A stretch of 64,000 nt of DNA from Microbotryum silenes-acaulis (lineage: Eukaryota > Basidiomycota > Microbotryomycetes > Microbotryales > Microbotryaceae). The position numbers were made by a program, and so were the translations under genes. The notes below the pieces were generated by a model. The model made no database searches. It saw only the letters and a program-made list of their open reading frames with translations, and had not been told where the DNA came from. The stretch spans positions 1,550,001-1,614,000 of the forward strand of contig QPFY01000005.1 in assembly GCA_003665825.1 (NCBI GenBank), in the 5' to 3' direction. Positions 1 through 9,800 of the stretch are shown piece by piece; position 1 is the first letter of the stretch; each line of letters begins with the position of its first letter.

Positions 1-187
1 ATACGCGCAAGTGCAAGAGTGCTTGAATAGAATTTGATAGGCCTGATCCCGCGCGTATCGAACTGGGTCTTTTCCTCACGTTTGGCTCTGCATCGGATCA
101 GGTGTGTACTTGCGTATTCATGTCTCATTGTGTCTAATGATCAACTCTGACGTTTGGCTCTGCATCGGATTAGTCCATTATTCAACT
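1..187 (+). repeat. CopA-like 5' LTR, 3' portion (left end outside window)
   Basis: This stretch ends directly before a TGGTAGCGTCTG primer-binding site and a CopA-type gag, so it is read as the end of a 5' LTR whose start lies beyond the window. A 21-bp direct repeat occurs at 78-98 and 150-170, 72 bp apart. The LTR of the complete element A1 has a comparable 24-bp repeat with a different sequence. No match to the A1 LTR itself was seen, so this is a related but distinct subfamily. Confidence 0.6.
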
Positions 188-199
188 TGGTAGCGTCTG
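188..199 (+). promoter_or_regulatory. Primer-binding site, tRNA 3'-end type
   Basis: TGGTAGCGTCTG begins with the complement of a CCA-ending tRNA. The first eight bases match the complement of fungal initiator tRNA-Met ending GCUACCA. The same motif adjoins the 5' LTR of A1 (20144-20155). CopC, CopD, CopE and CopF instead use an internal tRNA site. Confidence 0.6.
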
Positions 200-266
200 T
201 CCCTGCCGCAAGGCATAACAAGACCCGCCCGACAGGATTAGACCGTTCAGCCATCACGTTGCAGCC

Positions 267-1622
267 ATGTCGCTCATCAACGTCGCTTCCAGCAAGACCA
301 TGCTTGGACAGTACTTCGGCAACATCGACGCCGGTAACTGGTCCGCAGCCAAGGAACCGTTGGAGATGGCGCTTAACAGCGGCGGTCACCTCGAGCCACT
401 GAAGACGCAAACTGCCCTGCCCGCGAAGCTCGCGGTTGCAGCCTTCACCAAGGACAAAGTCATTGACGAGGTCGGCTGGTACAACCACCAGCGCACGTAT
501 GCCAAGTCTGTGGCCAAGCTCGAGGCAATCATCAATAACGCGAAAGCCCATTTGATGATGTGCGTTGGCCCGGCGACGTACAACACCGTGAAACACCTCG
601 ACGCACACGAGCAGTGGGCCCAGCTCGAATCCGTCTTTGCAGCCACCTCCAGCGCCGTCGACCGCTGCTCGCGCCTCGTCGATCTCGTCACCATGCCGCA
701 GATCGTCGTTGGCGACAATTTCGAGGTTTGGCTATCGACCTTCAAGGGGCACGTCAAGGCGATCAACAATGCAATCAAGCACGTGAAACCAGCCACAGCG
801 TGTACCAAATGTGACGCCATTGACCCGATGGTTGTCCGTGACTGGCTCTGCAACCTCATGCCTGACGCCTTCGCCTCCACCGTCAACACCGCCGGGGATG
901 AAGCCGACTCCAAGATGCTGGAACAGGCCTTGCGTCGTGCAGCACTTGGTGATCGCTCCCGCCGCGAACAGGCTCAAGCTCTTGTTACCCGTCTTCGCCC
1001 CCTACCCACAACGTCGGAACCTCTCGTGAGTCGCCTGTCGCAACGACGCACTGCTCCGGCCACCTGCGGTCCACCTGCGAAGCGCACCGGGAACACCGAG
1101 TACCTCGACGCACGCAAACTGCGGAACATTGAATAATGGCCACCCGGCGTGACGAAAAGGGGACGCCTCGCCCTCTACCCGATGCAGTGTTATTCGTGCT
1201 ACAAAGAAGGCCATCTTGCGAGTGCCTGCACGGTCCCCGAGCACATGCGCATCAAATCCAAGGCGGACGCGCTCAAGGAGTACGGGGTCAATGTTACAAT
1301 CGAACAGGCTAAGGCACTGGTACACAACGTCATGACCCAAGAAGAGTACAACAAAGCTATGGGCGTGACGAATGGGGACGAGTACGAGGAGGACGAAATC
1401 GTCAACACCTCCAACTATCACGTGACAACCTCGGAGGAGGTTGACGAGCAGTGCTTCAGCACCCACACCGCGTCATCCTTCCTTCTCGACTTGGGCGCGA
1501 CGCGGCACATGACCACCCGCCTGGATCTCCTCCACAACTTTCAGCCATCCCCGGCCGGGCGCCTTTGGCTCCGGAGGCTTCGCGAGCGGCACCGGATCCC
1601 TGCGCTTCTCAACCGGCAACAA
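267..1622 (+). pseudogene. CopA-like Gag-protease, decayed and truncated
   Basis: The reading frame starts at ATG 267 and resembles the A1 Gag (for example NIDAGNW against NVDATNW). An in-frame TAA at 1134-1136 interrupts it, just before the part matching A1 KWPHG. It then continues in the same frame with a zinc knuckle CYSCYKEGHLASAC (CX2CX4HX4C) and the start of the aspartic protease. The protease motif reads D-L-G-A instead of D-S-G-A, which one C-to-T change in a TCG codon explains. The frame is cut at 1622 by the CopC LTR. Integrase, reverse transcriptase and RNase H are absent. It is dead on three counts: a nonsense codon, loss of the catalytic serine and truncation. Confidence 0.85.
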
Positions 1623-1867
1623 TGTGAAGAGTCCACTCTCAGCTCGACAGGGGCGCCTCGGTCGTTGCGTGCGCGTGCTAGCCCGCCCCCCTGCGGTGGC
1701 GACTGCCTCAGCCCGCCGGCAATTTCGCCCGCGGCTGATTTAGGGACGTTCATTGCCACACGCCTGGGCCTATCCCAGCGCGGCTCCTCTTTCTGTTTCT
1801 TAGCTTCCTTCTCATCACTTCTGTTCGACACTCAACCTCTCCTGACAGTAGTGGTGATCGTCTCATA
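1623..1867 (+). repeat. C1 5' LTR (245 bp)
   Basis: It runs from TGTGAAGAGTCCACTC to GATCGTCTCATA and is followed at once by a primer-binding site. The same LTR occurs in reverse at 3920-4181, and pieces lie on either side of F4 (51926-51960 and 57242-57318). Like CopF and CopG LTRs, it begins TGTGA and ends in TA rather than CA. Confidence 0.85.
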
Positions 1868-1879
1868 GGTTATTAGCCC
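1868..1879 (+). promoter_or_regulatory. CopC primer-binding site, anticodon-arm type
   Basis: GGTTATTAGCCC adjoins the 5' LTR. It differs from the CopD/CopE site (GGTTATGAGCCC) only at the base facing the third anticodon position of a tRNA anticodon loop. This suggests half-tRNA priming as known for Drosophila copia. Which tRNA is used here is uncertain. Confidence 0.55.
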
Positions 1880-1896
1880 ATCGACCTACCGCTGGC

Positions 1897-2279
1897 ATGG
1901 CCACGTCGTCACCCCTCGCGACGGGTGCCACCCCGACGATTCCCGCCGAACAGCTCGCCGCACTTACGTCGCTGCTGTCGGGTCTCACCGCTGCCGCTTC
2001 CGGCACTGCTGCACCTGCCACGACATCCGGCATCACTCGTACTGCCTTTCCAAAGCATGCACGCTTGGATGGTGCGAAGACCTTCGCGAATTGGACACGC
2101 CAACTTCGCCTTTGCCTAGCGGATGATATCCGCTCGTACGTCCTCAACAGCACCATGCCCAACGACTGGACACCTTCGCAACGCTCCGCCCGCGACGTCG
2201 TGGCCCGCGAGATCCTTGCGAATTCGATTGACTTGGCCGAAGTCTCGGCAGTCCTCGACAAGATCCCCACCGCCAACCT
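1897..2279 (+). pseudogene. CopC Gag, N-terminal fragment
   Basis: ATG 1897 lies 17 bp after the primer-binding site. About 128 residues remain: an Ala/Thr/Ser/Pro-rich start, then [16 protein letters not shown], which matches CopF Gag ([16 protein letters not shown]), so CopC and CopF are related. The frame is cut at 2279 by the D1 LTR and runs on into it only by chance. No zinc knuckle or Pol remains. Confidence 0.8.
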
Positions 2280-2493
2280 TGTTGAATTCCATACACTCTT
2301 GCTTAGGTCGATCTCCAATCCGCGCCGCGCCGCTTGGACCTCTCTTTGGACTTAGAGATATTCCGCACACTCGCACTGCGCGCCTCTTTAGTCTTTCCCC
2401 TAACGCTCCAAACTACTCCCTTACAACCCGTACTCTGTCTCGTGTAGTTACTGGTTGCCAATCCAGTCCCCTCTCGAGACATATGACTCAACA
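2280..2493 (+). repeat. D1 5' LTR (214 bp)
   Basis: It starts TGTTGAATTCCATACAC and ends ATATGACTCAACA, so its ends form the short inverted repeat TGTTG/CAACA. It matches the other CopD LTRs (31728-31935, 44125-44352, 47831-48058, 57319-57626). Confidence 0.88.
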
Positions 2494-2505
2494 GGTTATG
2501 AGCCC
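2494..2505 (+). promoter_or_regulatory. CopD primer-binding site matching the initiator tRNA-Met anticodon arm
   Basis: GGTTATGAGCCC is the exact complement of GGGCUCAUAACC in the anticodon stem-loop of fungal initiator tRNA-Met, with CAU as the anticodon. This is the half-tRNA priming mode of Ty1/copia elements. Its internal ATG starts a four-codon frame (M-S-P-S-stop) before the real Pol start. Confidence 0.7.
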
Positions 2506-2524
2506 GAGCTAAAGCTGCTCCACG

Positions 2525-3919
2525 ATGCCACCACCACCATCGTCACTTGCGACCGTCATGATCATCTTCGTCATCATCATCGCCCTGTACCACACTGTTA
2601 CGACCGCCCTCGCCCATGCGACCGGCCGTTACCGCACCATGACACAACTTGACACGTCGCACCTGGACCCGACTGTGAGCGTGACAGTTCGGCCCAGCGT
2701 GAACGCCGTCGCACTCCTAGGTCGTCTACAACCGAACCGTGAACTCCACCTTCCCAACGACACTCTGGTACTCGACTCGGGCGCCTCCCACCACATGGTC
2801 AAGGACGCGTCTCTCTTCGACGTCTGGCACACACGGTCGCACGTCGCTGTTGATGGCGCTGGTGGATCACTCATGGCACAAGGAACCGGCTCGATCACGA
2901 TACGAACGTCGAAACAACGAACGATCAAGCTCTGCAACGTCTACTACGTTCCCGACCTTCCGGCCAACCTGATCTCGGTCATGCAGCTGCGCCGCGAGCG
3001 CATTTACACCCACTTTGGCAAGACCATCGAGCTCCGGTCACAAGGTCACCTCATAGGCGTCGCATCCCTAATTGCGAACCAATTGTCGACACTGGACGCC
3101 ACCCCAATCCGCACCAAGGTATCACCGGTTGCAGCAGCCGCCATCCCTCTCCTGACTTTGCACCAACGATTCGGCCACCTATCCCTCCCCAACCTGCGAA
3201 GGGCAGTCTCGTCGGGTCAACTACAAGGTCAAACATGGACGTACTCGGCGGCCGAATGCAAGGCCTTCTCCTGCGACACCTGCAAAGCGGCAAAGGCAAC
3301 CAGGACACCTTTCCCAACATCGGACTCTCGCGCTTCGCAACCACTCGAACTGGTCCACTCCGATGTCCTCACTCTGCCCAAACCAGCCACCAACGGGGAA
3401 CGATATGTTGTCACCTTCATCGACGATTTCTCCCGAAAGACGTGGGTAAGCGCGCTGAGGAACAAGAGTCAGGTCTTTGACACCTTCCAGCGTTAGCACG
3501 CCATGATCGAGCGCTCAACGGGCCTCAAACTCCGCGCGTTACGAACGGACAATGGCGGCGAATACACGTCCAAAGCCTTCATTGAGTACTGCTCTCACCA
3601 CGGCATTACCAGGCAGCTCACAATCCCGTACACCCCGGAGCAGAACGGCCGAGCCGAAAGGACAAACCGCACGATTGTCGAGGGGACGATCGCCCTGCTT
3701 CAGCACTCGGGACTGCCCATGACACTCTGGCGAGAGGCCCTCCGGTACGTTGTTGACACCAAGAACCTCAGTCCGCACAGCGCCATCGACCACAAGATCC
3801 CGGACGCTGTCTGGTTTGGCAAACCTCCCAGCACGGCAAACCTGAGGGTATTCGGATGCCGCGCCTGGCACACCACCCCTCAGCACAAGCGGGCAAAACT
3901 CGACCCCAAGGCCAAACCA
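2525..3919 (+). pseudogene. CopD Pol (protease-integrase), nonsense mutation and truncated
   Basis: The frame starts [10 protein letters not shown] with a hydrophobic segment at about residues 8-29, then aspartic protease (DSGAS, D84), GAG-pre-integrase zinc finger (H213, H218, C250, C253) and the integrase core with D280, D342 and E378. The intact copy D3 has Trp at residue 324. Here it is TAG (3494-3496), a TGG-to-TAG change that splits the integrase. The frame then continues unchanged to 3919 and is cut there, so reverse transcriptase and RNase H are missing. No Gag or zinc knuckle precedes the protease. Confidence 0.88.
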
Positions 3920-4181
3920 TATGAGACGATCACCACTACTGTCAGGAGAGGTTGAGCGTCGAACAGAAGTGATGAGAAGGAAGCTAAGAAACAGACAGAG
4001 GGGCCGCGCTGGGATAGGCCCAGCCGCGTGGCAATGAACGTCCCTAAGTCAGCCGCGGGCGAAATCGCCGGCGGGCTGAGGCAGTTGCGCGCGTCTAAGT
4101 CCCCACCGCCGGGGGGCGGGCTAGCGGGCGCGCGCGCAACGACCGAGGCGCCCCTGTCGAGCTGAGAGTGGACTCTTCACA
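3920..4181 (-). repeat. C2 3' LTR (262 bp)
   Basis: On the minus strand it reads TGTGAAGAGTCC at 4181 down to GATCGTCTCATA at 3920, matching C1. A G-run polypurine tract lies directly upstream (C-run from 4182 on the plus strand). Confidence 0.85.
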
Positions 4182-4471
4182 CCCCCCCCACACAAATGCG
4201 AGGCAGACCCAAGCCGTGGGTGTCGAGTGCAAAGGCCGAGGGCGTGGCAGTGCGTCGAGAACACCTTAGGGCCGAGAGCCTTGGTGAAGATGTCGGCCAC
4301 TATGTCGCTGGTTCCCACATGCGAGAGAGAGATGTTGCCCCTACTGACCATATCCCGAACGAAGTGCTCGCGCAAGCGTATGTGCCGAGTGCCGGAGACG
4401 CGGACTGGGTCGTGAGCAACTGCTGCAGCGGCTTCGTTGTCAGTATATATGTGAGCCGGTGCAACAGGGTG
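4121..4471 (-). pseudogene. CopC Pol C-terminus (RNase H end)
   Basis: The fragment reads [18 protein letters not shown], then the copia tail [14 protein letters not shown] and DIFTKALGP, so it is the end of copia RNase H. The frame runs through the polypurine tract (encoding a Gly run) and about 60 bp into the 3' LTR before its stop at 4121. CopA and CopF Pol end the same way. Everything upstream is lost at the B2 junction. Confidence 0.82.
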
Positions 4472-5041
4472 TGACAGGCGACGTCGGCGGGGATGACGTC
4501 GTCTACACGACGAAGGACGGGGGCGTCGAGGAGTATCGGCTGTGGTGGCGGCAGTCGACGAGGGAGCGATCGAAGAGGGGTGTCGACCGAAAAGCTCGCG
4601 GAAAGTCAAGTATAACGGACTTTATTCCAACGATCGGCAAGGAGAGGGGGGGCCAATAAGATGATGAGCGGACCAGGCTCCGGGGGAAGGTGTCGAAACC
4701 GAAGGGAGGGACTGCCCAGGCGCCGAGGGAACTCAGCCAAATCAAACTACTCCAAGAGGTCGCCTCAGGGGTAAAAAGGATTGCTCGCGGGAGCACCGGT
4801 AAAAACCCTGAGGCCGCGCCTCAGCTAGCAAAAAAGATAAAACAAATCGAAAGAAGATTGCGCTCGCAGCGCATCAAACCTGCAACCAGCGGGTGCGCAC
4901 CCACGCGCCAAACGGCTACACCACGACGCCCGCGATGCTTGAAACGAATCCGTTATTGGGTCAAGTCATCGCTACCTGCACACAACCTCGGGGAGGACTT
5001 CCTTTGAGTACTGCTGTCAGTGTACCACTGTCATCCTGACA
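4472..5041 (-). repeat. GypB element B2 3' LTR (570 bp, minus)
   Basis: Read on the minus strand it begins TGTCAGGATGAC at 5041 and ends GACGTCGCCTGTCA at 4472. It is clearly diverged from the B1 LTRs, so B2 belongs to an older or different subfamily. A tRNA-like A-box (4913-4923) and degenerate B-box (4870-4880) lie inside it. A G-run polypurine tract sits at 5042-5055. Confidence 0.85.
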
Positions 5042-5062
5042 CTGTCCCCCCCAAAAGGAAGT

Positions 5063-5564
5063 CTACCGTGCGGCGAGGCGGCGGTTCGAGCGATCGAGGC
5101 GCGCAAAGTAGGCGTCGAGGACGGACGGATGGTCCAGGCGAAGGGACTGCTCTGACATCCAAGTATCGTCGGTGTCGTTACGGCCTACCCATCGAACCAA
5201 GAACGAACGAGCGCCCCGAGCGTTCCGCCGATTGTGAACAATCCGTTCCGGGATCGCAGAGTTGTCGGCCGCGTCGGCTACATCTTCGACAAAAAGAACT
5301 GCGGGGTCACGCCCAGGGAACCTTTCAGCATCATTCTCAATGTAAGGCCGAAGGAGTCGAGCATGGAAGCGATTGTGCACTCGCGACATCGCTGGAGGGA
5401 GCTCGAGGTCGTAGCTGGATGTTGCCGGAATTGCCGCTCGAATACGGAAAGGGCCGATGTAGCGCGGTAACAACTTCGACTTCATCCCTTCAGGAACTGC
5501 CAGATTCTTTGTCGAAAGGTAGACGTAACTGCCAGTCCGAAAGGCGGGGTCATCCGGGCGTCGA
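5063..5564 (-). pseudogene. B2 Pol, integrase C-terminus and chromodomain
   Basis: This is the last part of the B2 polyprotein. It carries the GPF motif region (LLPRYIGPFRI) and a C-terminal chromodomain (IPERIVHNRR, FLVRWVGRNDTDDTW), which marks the chromovirus branch of Ty3/gypsy. Chromodomains guide integration toward modified chromatin. The stop is at 5063. The upstream part continues at 13405 after the B1 insertion. Confidence 0.88.
5560..5564. repeat. Target-site duplication GTCGA (left copy, B1)
   Basis: GTCGA precedes the TGTCAGG start of B1 and recurs at 13405-13409 after its CTGTCA end. B2 coding sequence continues across the pair when one copy is removed. The insertion site is therefore exact. 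Confidence 0.93.
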
Positions 5565-6557
5565 TGTCAGGATGACAGCAATACTCGAAGGAAGCCTTTT
5601 TTTTTTGTAGAAACTGTTCATCATATTGCCCCCAATTCCTGTTCCCCCTGATTGGCCTACGGAAAAACTAGATGGAAGTCGACGATGATAACACAAACCG
5701 CCCGTAAGATGCGAGAAACGGGCCGGTGTCCACCAATCCGATACTTGGGATTCAAGTGCCCCAGCGAAGCGGTTGCTCCCCCTCAGGAGACGAATGAGAG
5801 AGAGAGAAGGAGAGAAAGAGTAATAAAACGATTTACTAATGACAAGAGGCCCACCCCGCACCCACTTCCCAACTCGGTCGAGACAAAGACAGGAGAGCGA
5901 CTGCGCAACTACCCTGACCCACGAAGCCCCAAGTCTATGCTCGGTCACAGCAAGACGCGGTGGAGGTCCTTCAAAACCTCCACCTCAGCAGTCCCTGGCC
6001 CCTCAAAGCCGACCTTCCCCCCCAAGGCTATATGCGGGTAGAGTTGACTTGACCGGATGCTTGCCTTGTTTCAAGCATCGTCGGCGTGATGGCGTAGTCG
6101 TGAGGCGCGCGGGCGCGCACTCGGTGGTCGAGGGTTCGATGCGCCCAGAGCGCAATCTTCTTTTGGTTTGTTTTATCTTTTTGTTAGCCGAGGCGCGGCT
6201 TCAGGGTTTTTACCGGTGCTCCCGCGAGCAATCCTTTTTACCCCTGAGGCGACCTCTTGGAGTGGTTGATGTGGCTAAGTCCCCTCTGTGCCTGGAGCAG
6301 TCCCTTCCTTTTAGTCTTACCACCTTCCCCCGGAGCTTGGTCCGCTGCTCTTGTTTTGTTGCCCCTCCTCTTCTTGTCGATCATTTGGGAATTAAGTCCG
6401 TTATACTTGATTTCCTGCGAGCCTCTCGACCGACTCCCCTCCTCGGTTGCTCCTCTGTCGACTGCCGCCGCAACAGCCGACACTTCCTGAAATCCCCCCC
6501 CCCCCCCCCCGCACCAACGCGTGTAGACGACGTCATCCCCGCCGACGTCGCCTGTCA
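5565..6557 (+). repeat. B1 5' LTR, interrupted by a 420-bp insertion
   Basis: It starts TGTCAGGATGACAGC and ends GACGTCGCCTGTCA. Without the insertion at 5597-6016 it is about 570 bp, like the 3' LTR. A tRNA-like A-box (6090-6100) and B-box (6133-6143) and long C and T runs are inside. No clear tRNA primer-binding site follows the LTR; the next bases are CTTTTTTCAAGTTCGG, so self-priming or an unrecognised primer is possible. Confidence 0.9.
5597..6016 (-). mobile_element. Insertion with poly(A)-type tail in B1 5' LTR (SINE-like or retroposed RNA)
   Basis: The 3' LTR of B1 is uninterrupted here, so this 420-bp segment came in after B1 integrated. It starts with a T-run of about ten bases on the plus strand, which is an A-tail on the minus strand. 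It also holds a GA-rich simple repeat near 5790-5822 and a 9-bp-stem hairpin at about 5961-5986 (GGTGGAGGT/ACCTCCACC). The target is a C-run, so any short duplication (about three C) is ambiguous. No coding sequence or known family was recognised. Confidence 0.55.
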
Positions 6558-6851
6558 CTTTTTTCAAGTTCGGCATTGCCGACAACGATCCGCACCTCTA
6601 CAACCGCTTCGTCCCCCGCCCTGGACGAGCATCCGTCCCCACTCTCTGATCCCGAGTCGTCAGCCTCCTCTCCGTTGCCGAACTCATCCGCAACGAACGC
6701 GTCGCTGTCCTTCCCGACTTCCTCCACAGAGTCTGACGATGAACGCGTTTATCCTTCCTACCCTTGCCACCACCCGTCTCGTGCCCGCCTTTGGTCGCCC
6801 CGGAACCGCCGATGATTGAGTCACGAGATTGCCCTGGCCGACGAGCGCGAC
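6558..6851 (+). other. B1 untranslated leader
   Basis: About 294 bp lie between the 5' LTR and the first ATG of the Gag-Pol frame. The stretch is GC-rich with Ser/Pro-coding shadows in other frames. I see no recognised domain, splice site or tRNA-complementary primer site. Confidence 0.5.
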
Positions 6852-9800
6852 ATGTCCCACGCCGCCGCGAATGATCGAGACGCTCCTCTCCGCGACGAAG
6901 ACCCCGGGCGCGCAAAACCGCCTAAGTCCCCGCCGCCACACGCGTACCACACCGCCACCGCCCTCTCGTCCCTCGAAACCCGCCTCGAGGAATCCGAAGC
7001 ACGTCGTATCAACTCCGAGGAACGCGTTCAGCACTTGGAGAAGTTGGTGGAGAGTTTACTGAAAAGCTCACCTGAACCAGCTGTGGCGCGGGCCGGATTC
7101 TCTGAACCAGCCGCAGCTCGGGCCGGGGAGTTTACACCGGTGAGATCGGTCCCCCTGGACGTCCCCCCGCACACATTTTTGGGACGTTCAGGCAATACCG
7201 CTGACCCCCTTGCTCGTACCCCTGGGGGGGAATCTTACAGCGCACGAAGGGACGGCCCTTCCCCGGCGGTGATTAGCTCTCGTTGGAGAGGGACATTACC
7301 CGACCGGGAAGGGCTCTGGACCGGGGATAACCCGGATAGGTTGGTCACTTTCACTACATTTGGGAAGTCGTACTTGTCTCTACTTTGCGACATTTTGACC
7401 ACCGACCGGGTCATCCAGCTCGTGGCGACTTTATTCGTTCGTTCAACATCGCCCCAGCGCCGTCAGTCTCCGCACGACTGGGCCGTTGATACGATGACGG
7501 ATGCGGTCCGGGACGAGCGACCTCACTGCTGGACGTCACTGATGACAGCAGTAGGACGTCGTTGGCCGGATCCCGGCTTTGCCGACCGAGTGTCCCAAGA
7601 CTTCTATGGGTGCCGTCAGTCCGCGTCTCGCGCCTATGACCATGTGGGCGAATGGCGTGCCCGGTACCGAGCGTTTATACACAATAACGCCAGCTTCAGC
7701 CTCTCGGCCCTTCAACTCGCCACCACCTTTTATCAATCACTGAGTGATGTGGCTAAGCGGGAAGTGCGGGCCGGTATGCTACGGGAATATCGGGATAACT
7801 CACTTGTGACTATAGGGAGGTTCGGACGAACTGTCCCGTCCCTCGATGAGGTTACCGACTGGGCCGCCATCGCCGACGACACTGGCACGAAATCAGTTGC
7901 AACCCCGCCGGTTCGTACTGCGACTTATGGAGCAATTGCGAAAACGCCACGCACCGCCCCGTCCACGGCAAACGACGACGAGCGTACCCAGATCCGTCGA
8001 GCTCGATGGATGGACCGCGCCGGTAAATGGCAACAGGCCCACCTGTGGAAGGATCGGAAGACGTGGTTCTCGCCAGCATCGGGTGGGGTACCCGCCAGCA
8101 TGGCATGCTTTAATTGTGGTCAAGCCGGCCATTTCTCGCAGCATTGTACAGCGGAGCGACAATCCCCCTCGACCGTCCAAATATCAGCGATCACCTTCGC
8201 CGACATGGACGAGGACGAATGGTCGTCGGCCTCAGGTGACGTTGAGGACCCCCAGGTGAGATTCCCCCTTCTCCTCGAGCCTGATTTGACTCGACCGTCG
8301 AGTTCCTCATCCGCCTTAGTGACGCACCGATCTTGCCCACCCGCAGACCTAGTTGGACGAGCGAAAGACGTCGCCTCTTCTTCTTTTGAAGTTCAGACTT
8401 CATCAAGTAGTTCGCATCCAACCGTGCCAGCAAATGATGCAGATCAACATCGTCTCGACGATAGCCGGGCTGACATCGCGTTTGACGCGGTGGAAGATGT
8501 CTTGTCTTACGCTGATGCCGCGTCGCGCTTGTGTCGTTATTGGGGGCCGGAAGTGGTGTCGTCTCACAAGGCGGAAAGGACTGCTTCGGTGAGCTCTCTC
8601 CAGATTCCTGTACCGTCGGGTGTGTCTCTCTTGGTGTCCGCTGCGTCCCTGAGCGCCATCGACGAACCCGACCGATCTGTCGAGCCAGCCATTGTGCGCG
8701 CCCGCAACGTCATCGCGTGGACGCTGCCTTCCGGAAGGGTCTTGCGATGTTTGATCGATTCTGGGTCCGAGGTGGACTTGGTGGACCAGGAGGTGGTGCG
8801 GAACGACACGAGCTTCGCGACGGCTCGCTTGACCGCGCCGCTGCACTTGCGCCTCGGCACCCACGATAAGTCCGACCGATGTGCCGTGTTTGCCACCGCC
8901 TTCTTTTTGTCCGGCGCGCTCGACCTCGGTTTGCGACCGTTCTTCGTTTGCCGTGTAACTGCGTACGACGCCATCTTGGGGCTGCCGTTTCTTAAGGACA
9001 CAGGCATGCTCGTGGGTTGGGGCGCCTTCACCGTCGCACGCCCCGGGCCTTCGCAACCCGTCGCCCAGGGTACGCACGAATGGGATCGAGCCGTCACCGT
9101 AGCACCTATCTTATCCGGTTCCGCCCTTGGCTGCGATCACCCTGGGTTGCTCCCTGACGACGAGATCATTGGCCTCGAGCCGCACAACCCGCTGCTCGAC
9201 GTCGTCGACGATCCGGCTCTCGAGGATTTGTCTGAGTCCGAAGCACGAACACGATTGGCTGCCTTACTCGAGAAATTTTCTGATGTGTTCGTAGATGCGC
9301 TACCGATGGATCGACTCCCACCGTACCGGCCAGTCAACCACGAGATCCCGTTGATCAATCCCACCGAAAAGGTCAAGCTCCGGGTGTACCCCCTTGCCGA
9401 CAAATATCGGAGCCAGTGGGCGGAACACTCAGCTAAGTACACTCGTGGTCGATTTTGGGTTTCGGGTCCGATCAATTCTGCGGCTCCGGTCTTTGCGATT
9501 CCGAAGAAGAACTCCCAAACGGCTCGTTTCGTGATCGACCTCCGCGCACGCAACAGCAACACCGCCAAGCGTTTTTCGCCCATCCCGGACATGACCAATG
9601 TTCGATACGAGGTGGCTCGATCGCGCTATCGGTCCAAATTCGACGTGGCCGCGGCATTTGAGCAGGTTCGGGTCATACCGGAGCACGTCGATCGCACCGG
9701 CTTCGCAACGGTGACAGGCACGTACACGTCGCGGGTCATGCAGTTTAGTGACACCAATGCGCCCAATACCCTTAACCTCTTGACCTCGGCGATGTTCCAA

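Larger units (their letters stand above)
1623..2279 (+). mobile_element. CopC copia element C1, 5' fragment
   Basis: This is the left end of a Ty1/copia element inserted in the decayed CopA gag. It keeps a complete 5' LTR, primer-binding site and the first 128 codons of gag, and is then cut by the D1 LTR. No right half of C1 is seen in the window, so no target-site duplication can be tested. Confidence 0.8.
2280..3919 (+). mobile_element. CopD (Pol-only copia) element D1, 5' portion
   Basis: D1 is inserted in C1 gag. It has a 5' LTR, a primer-binding site and Pol up to the end of the integrase domain. The right part is cut at 3919 by the reversed CopC LTR of C2. It shows the CopD layout: the Pol reading frame starts 20 bp after the primer-binding site, leaving no room for Gag. 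Confidence 0.85.
3920..4471 (-). mobile_element. CopC element C2, 3' fragment (minus)
   Basis: This is the 3' end of a second CopC copy in reverse orientation: LTR, polypurine tract and the end of RNase H. It cuts D1 on the left and is itself cut by the B2 LTR at 4472. It is not the missing half of C1, because the orientation is opposite. Confidence 0.82.

Noticed and set aside
1623..4471. C1 and C2 as the two ends of one CopC element around D1
   Set aside because: C1 is on the plus strand and C2 on the minus strand, and D1 is truncated at C2, so they are separate insertions.
5020..5610. A 196-codon plus-strand frame
   Set aside because: Antisense to the B2 chromodomain region. The minus strand carries the known domain.
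6133..6143. A true tRNA gene in the GypB LTR
   Set aside because: A and B boxes are present, but no acceptor stem or cloverleaf could be paired. It is reported only as tRNA-like.
6558..6660. A possible short protein frame in the B1 leader (KFGIADNDPHLYNRF)
   Set aside because: It is short, has no ATG of its own, ends at a stop soon after, and no family was recognised.
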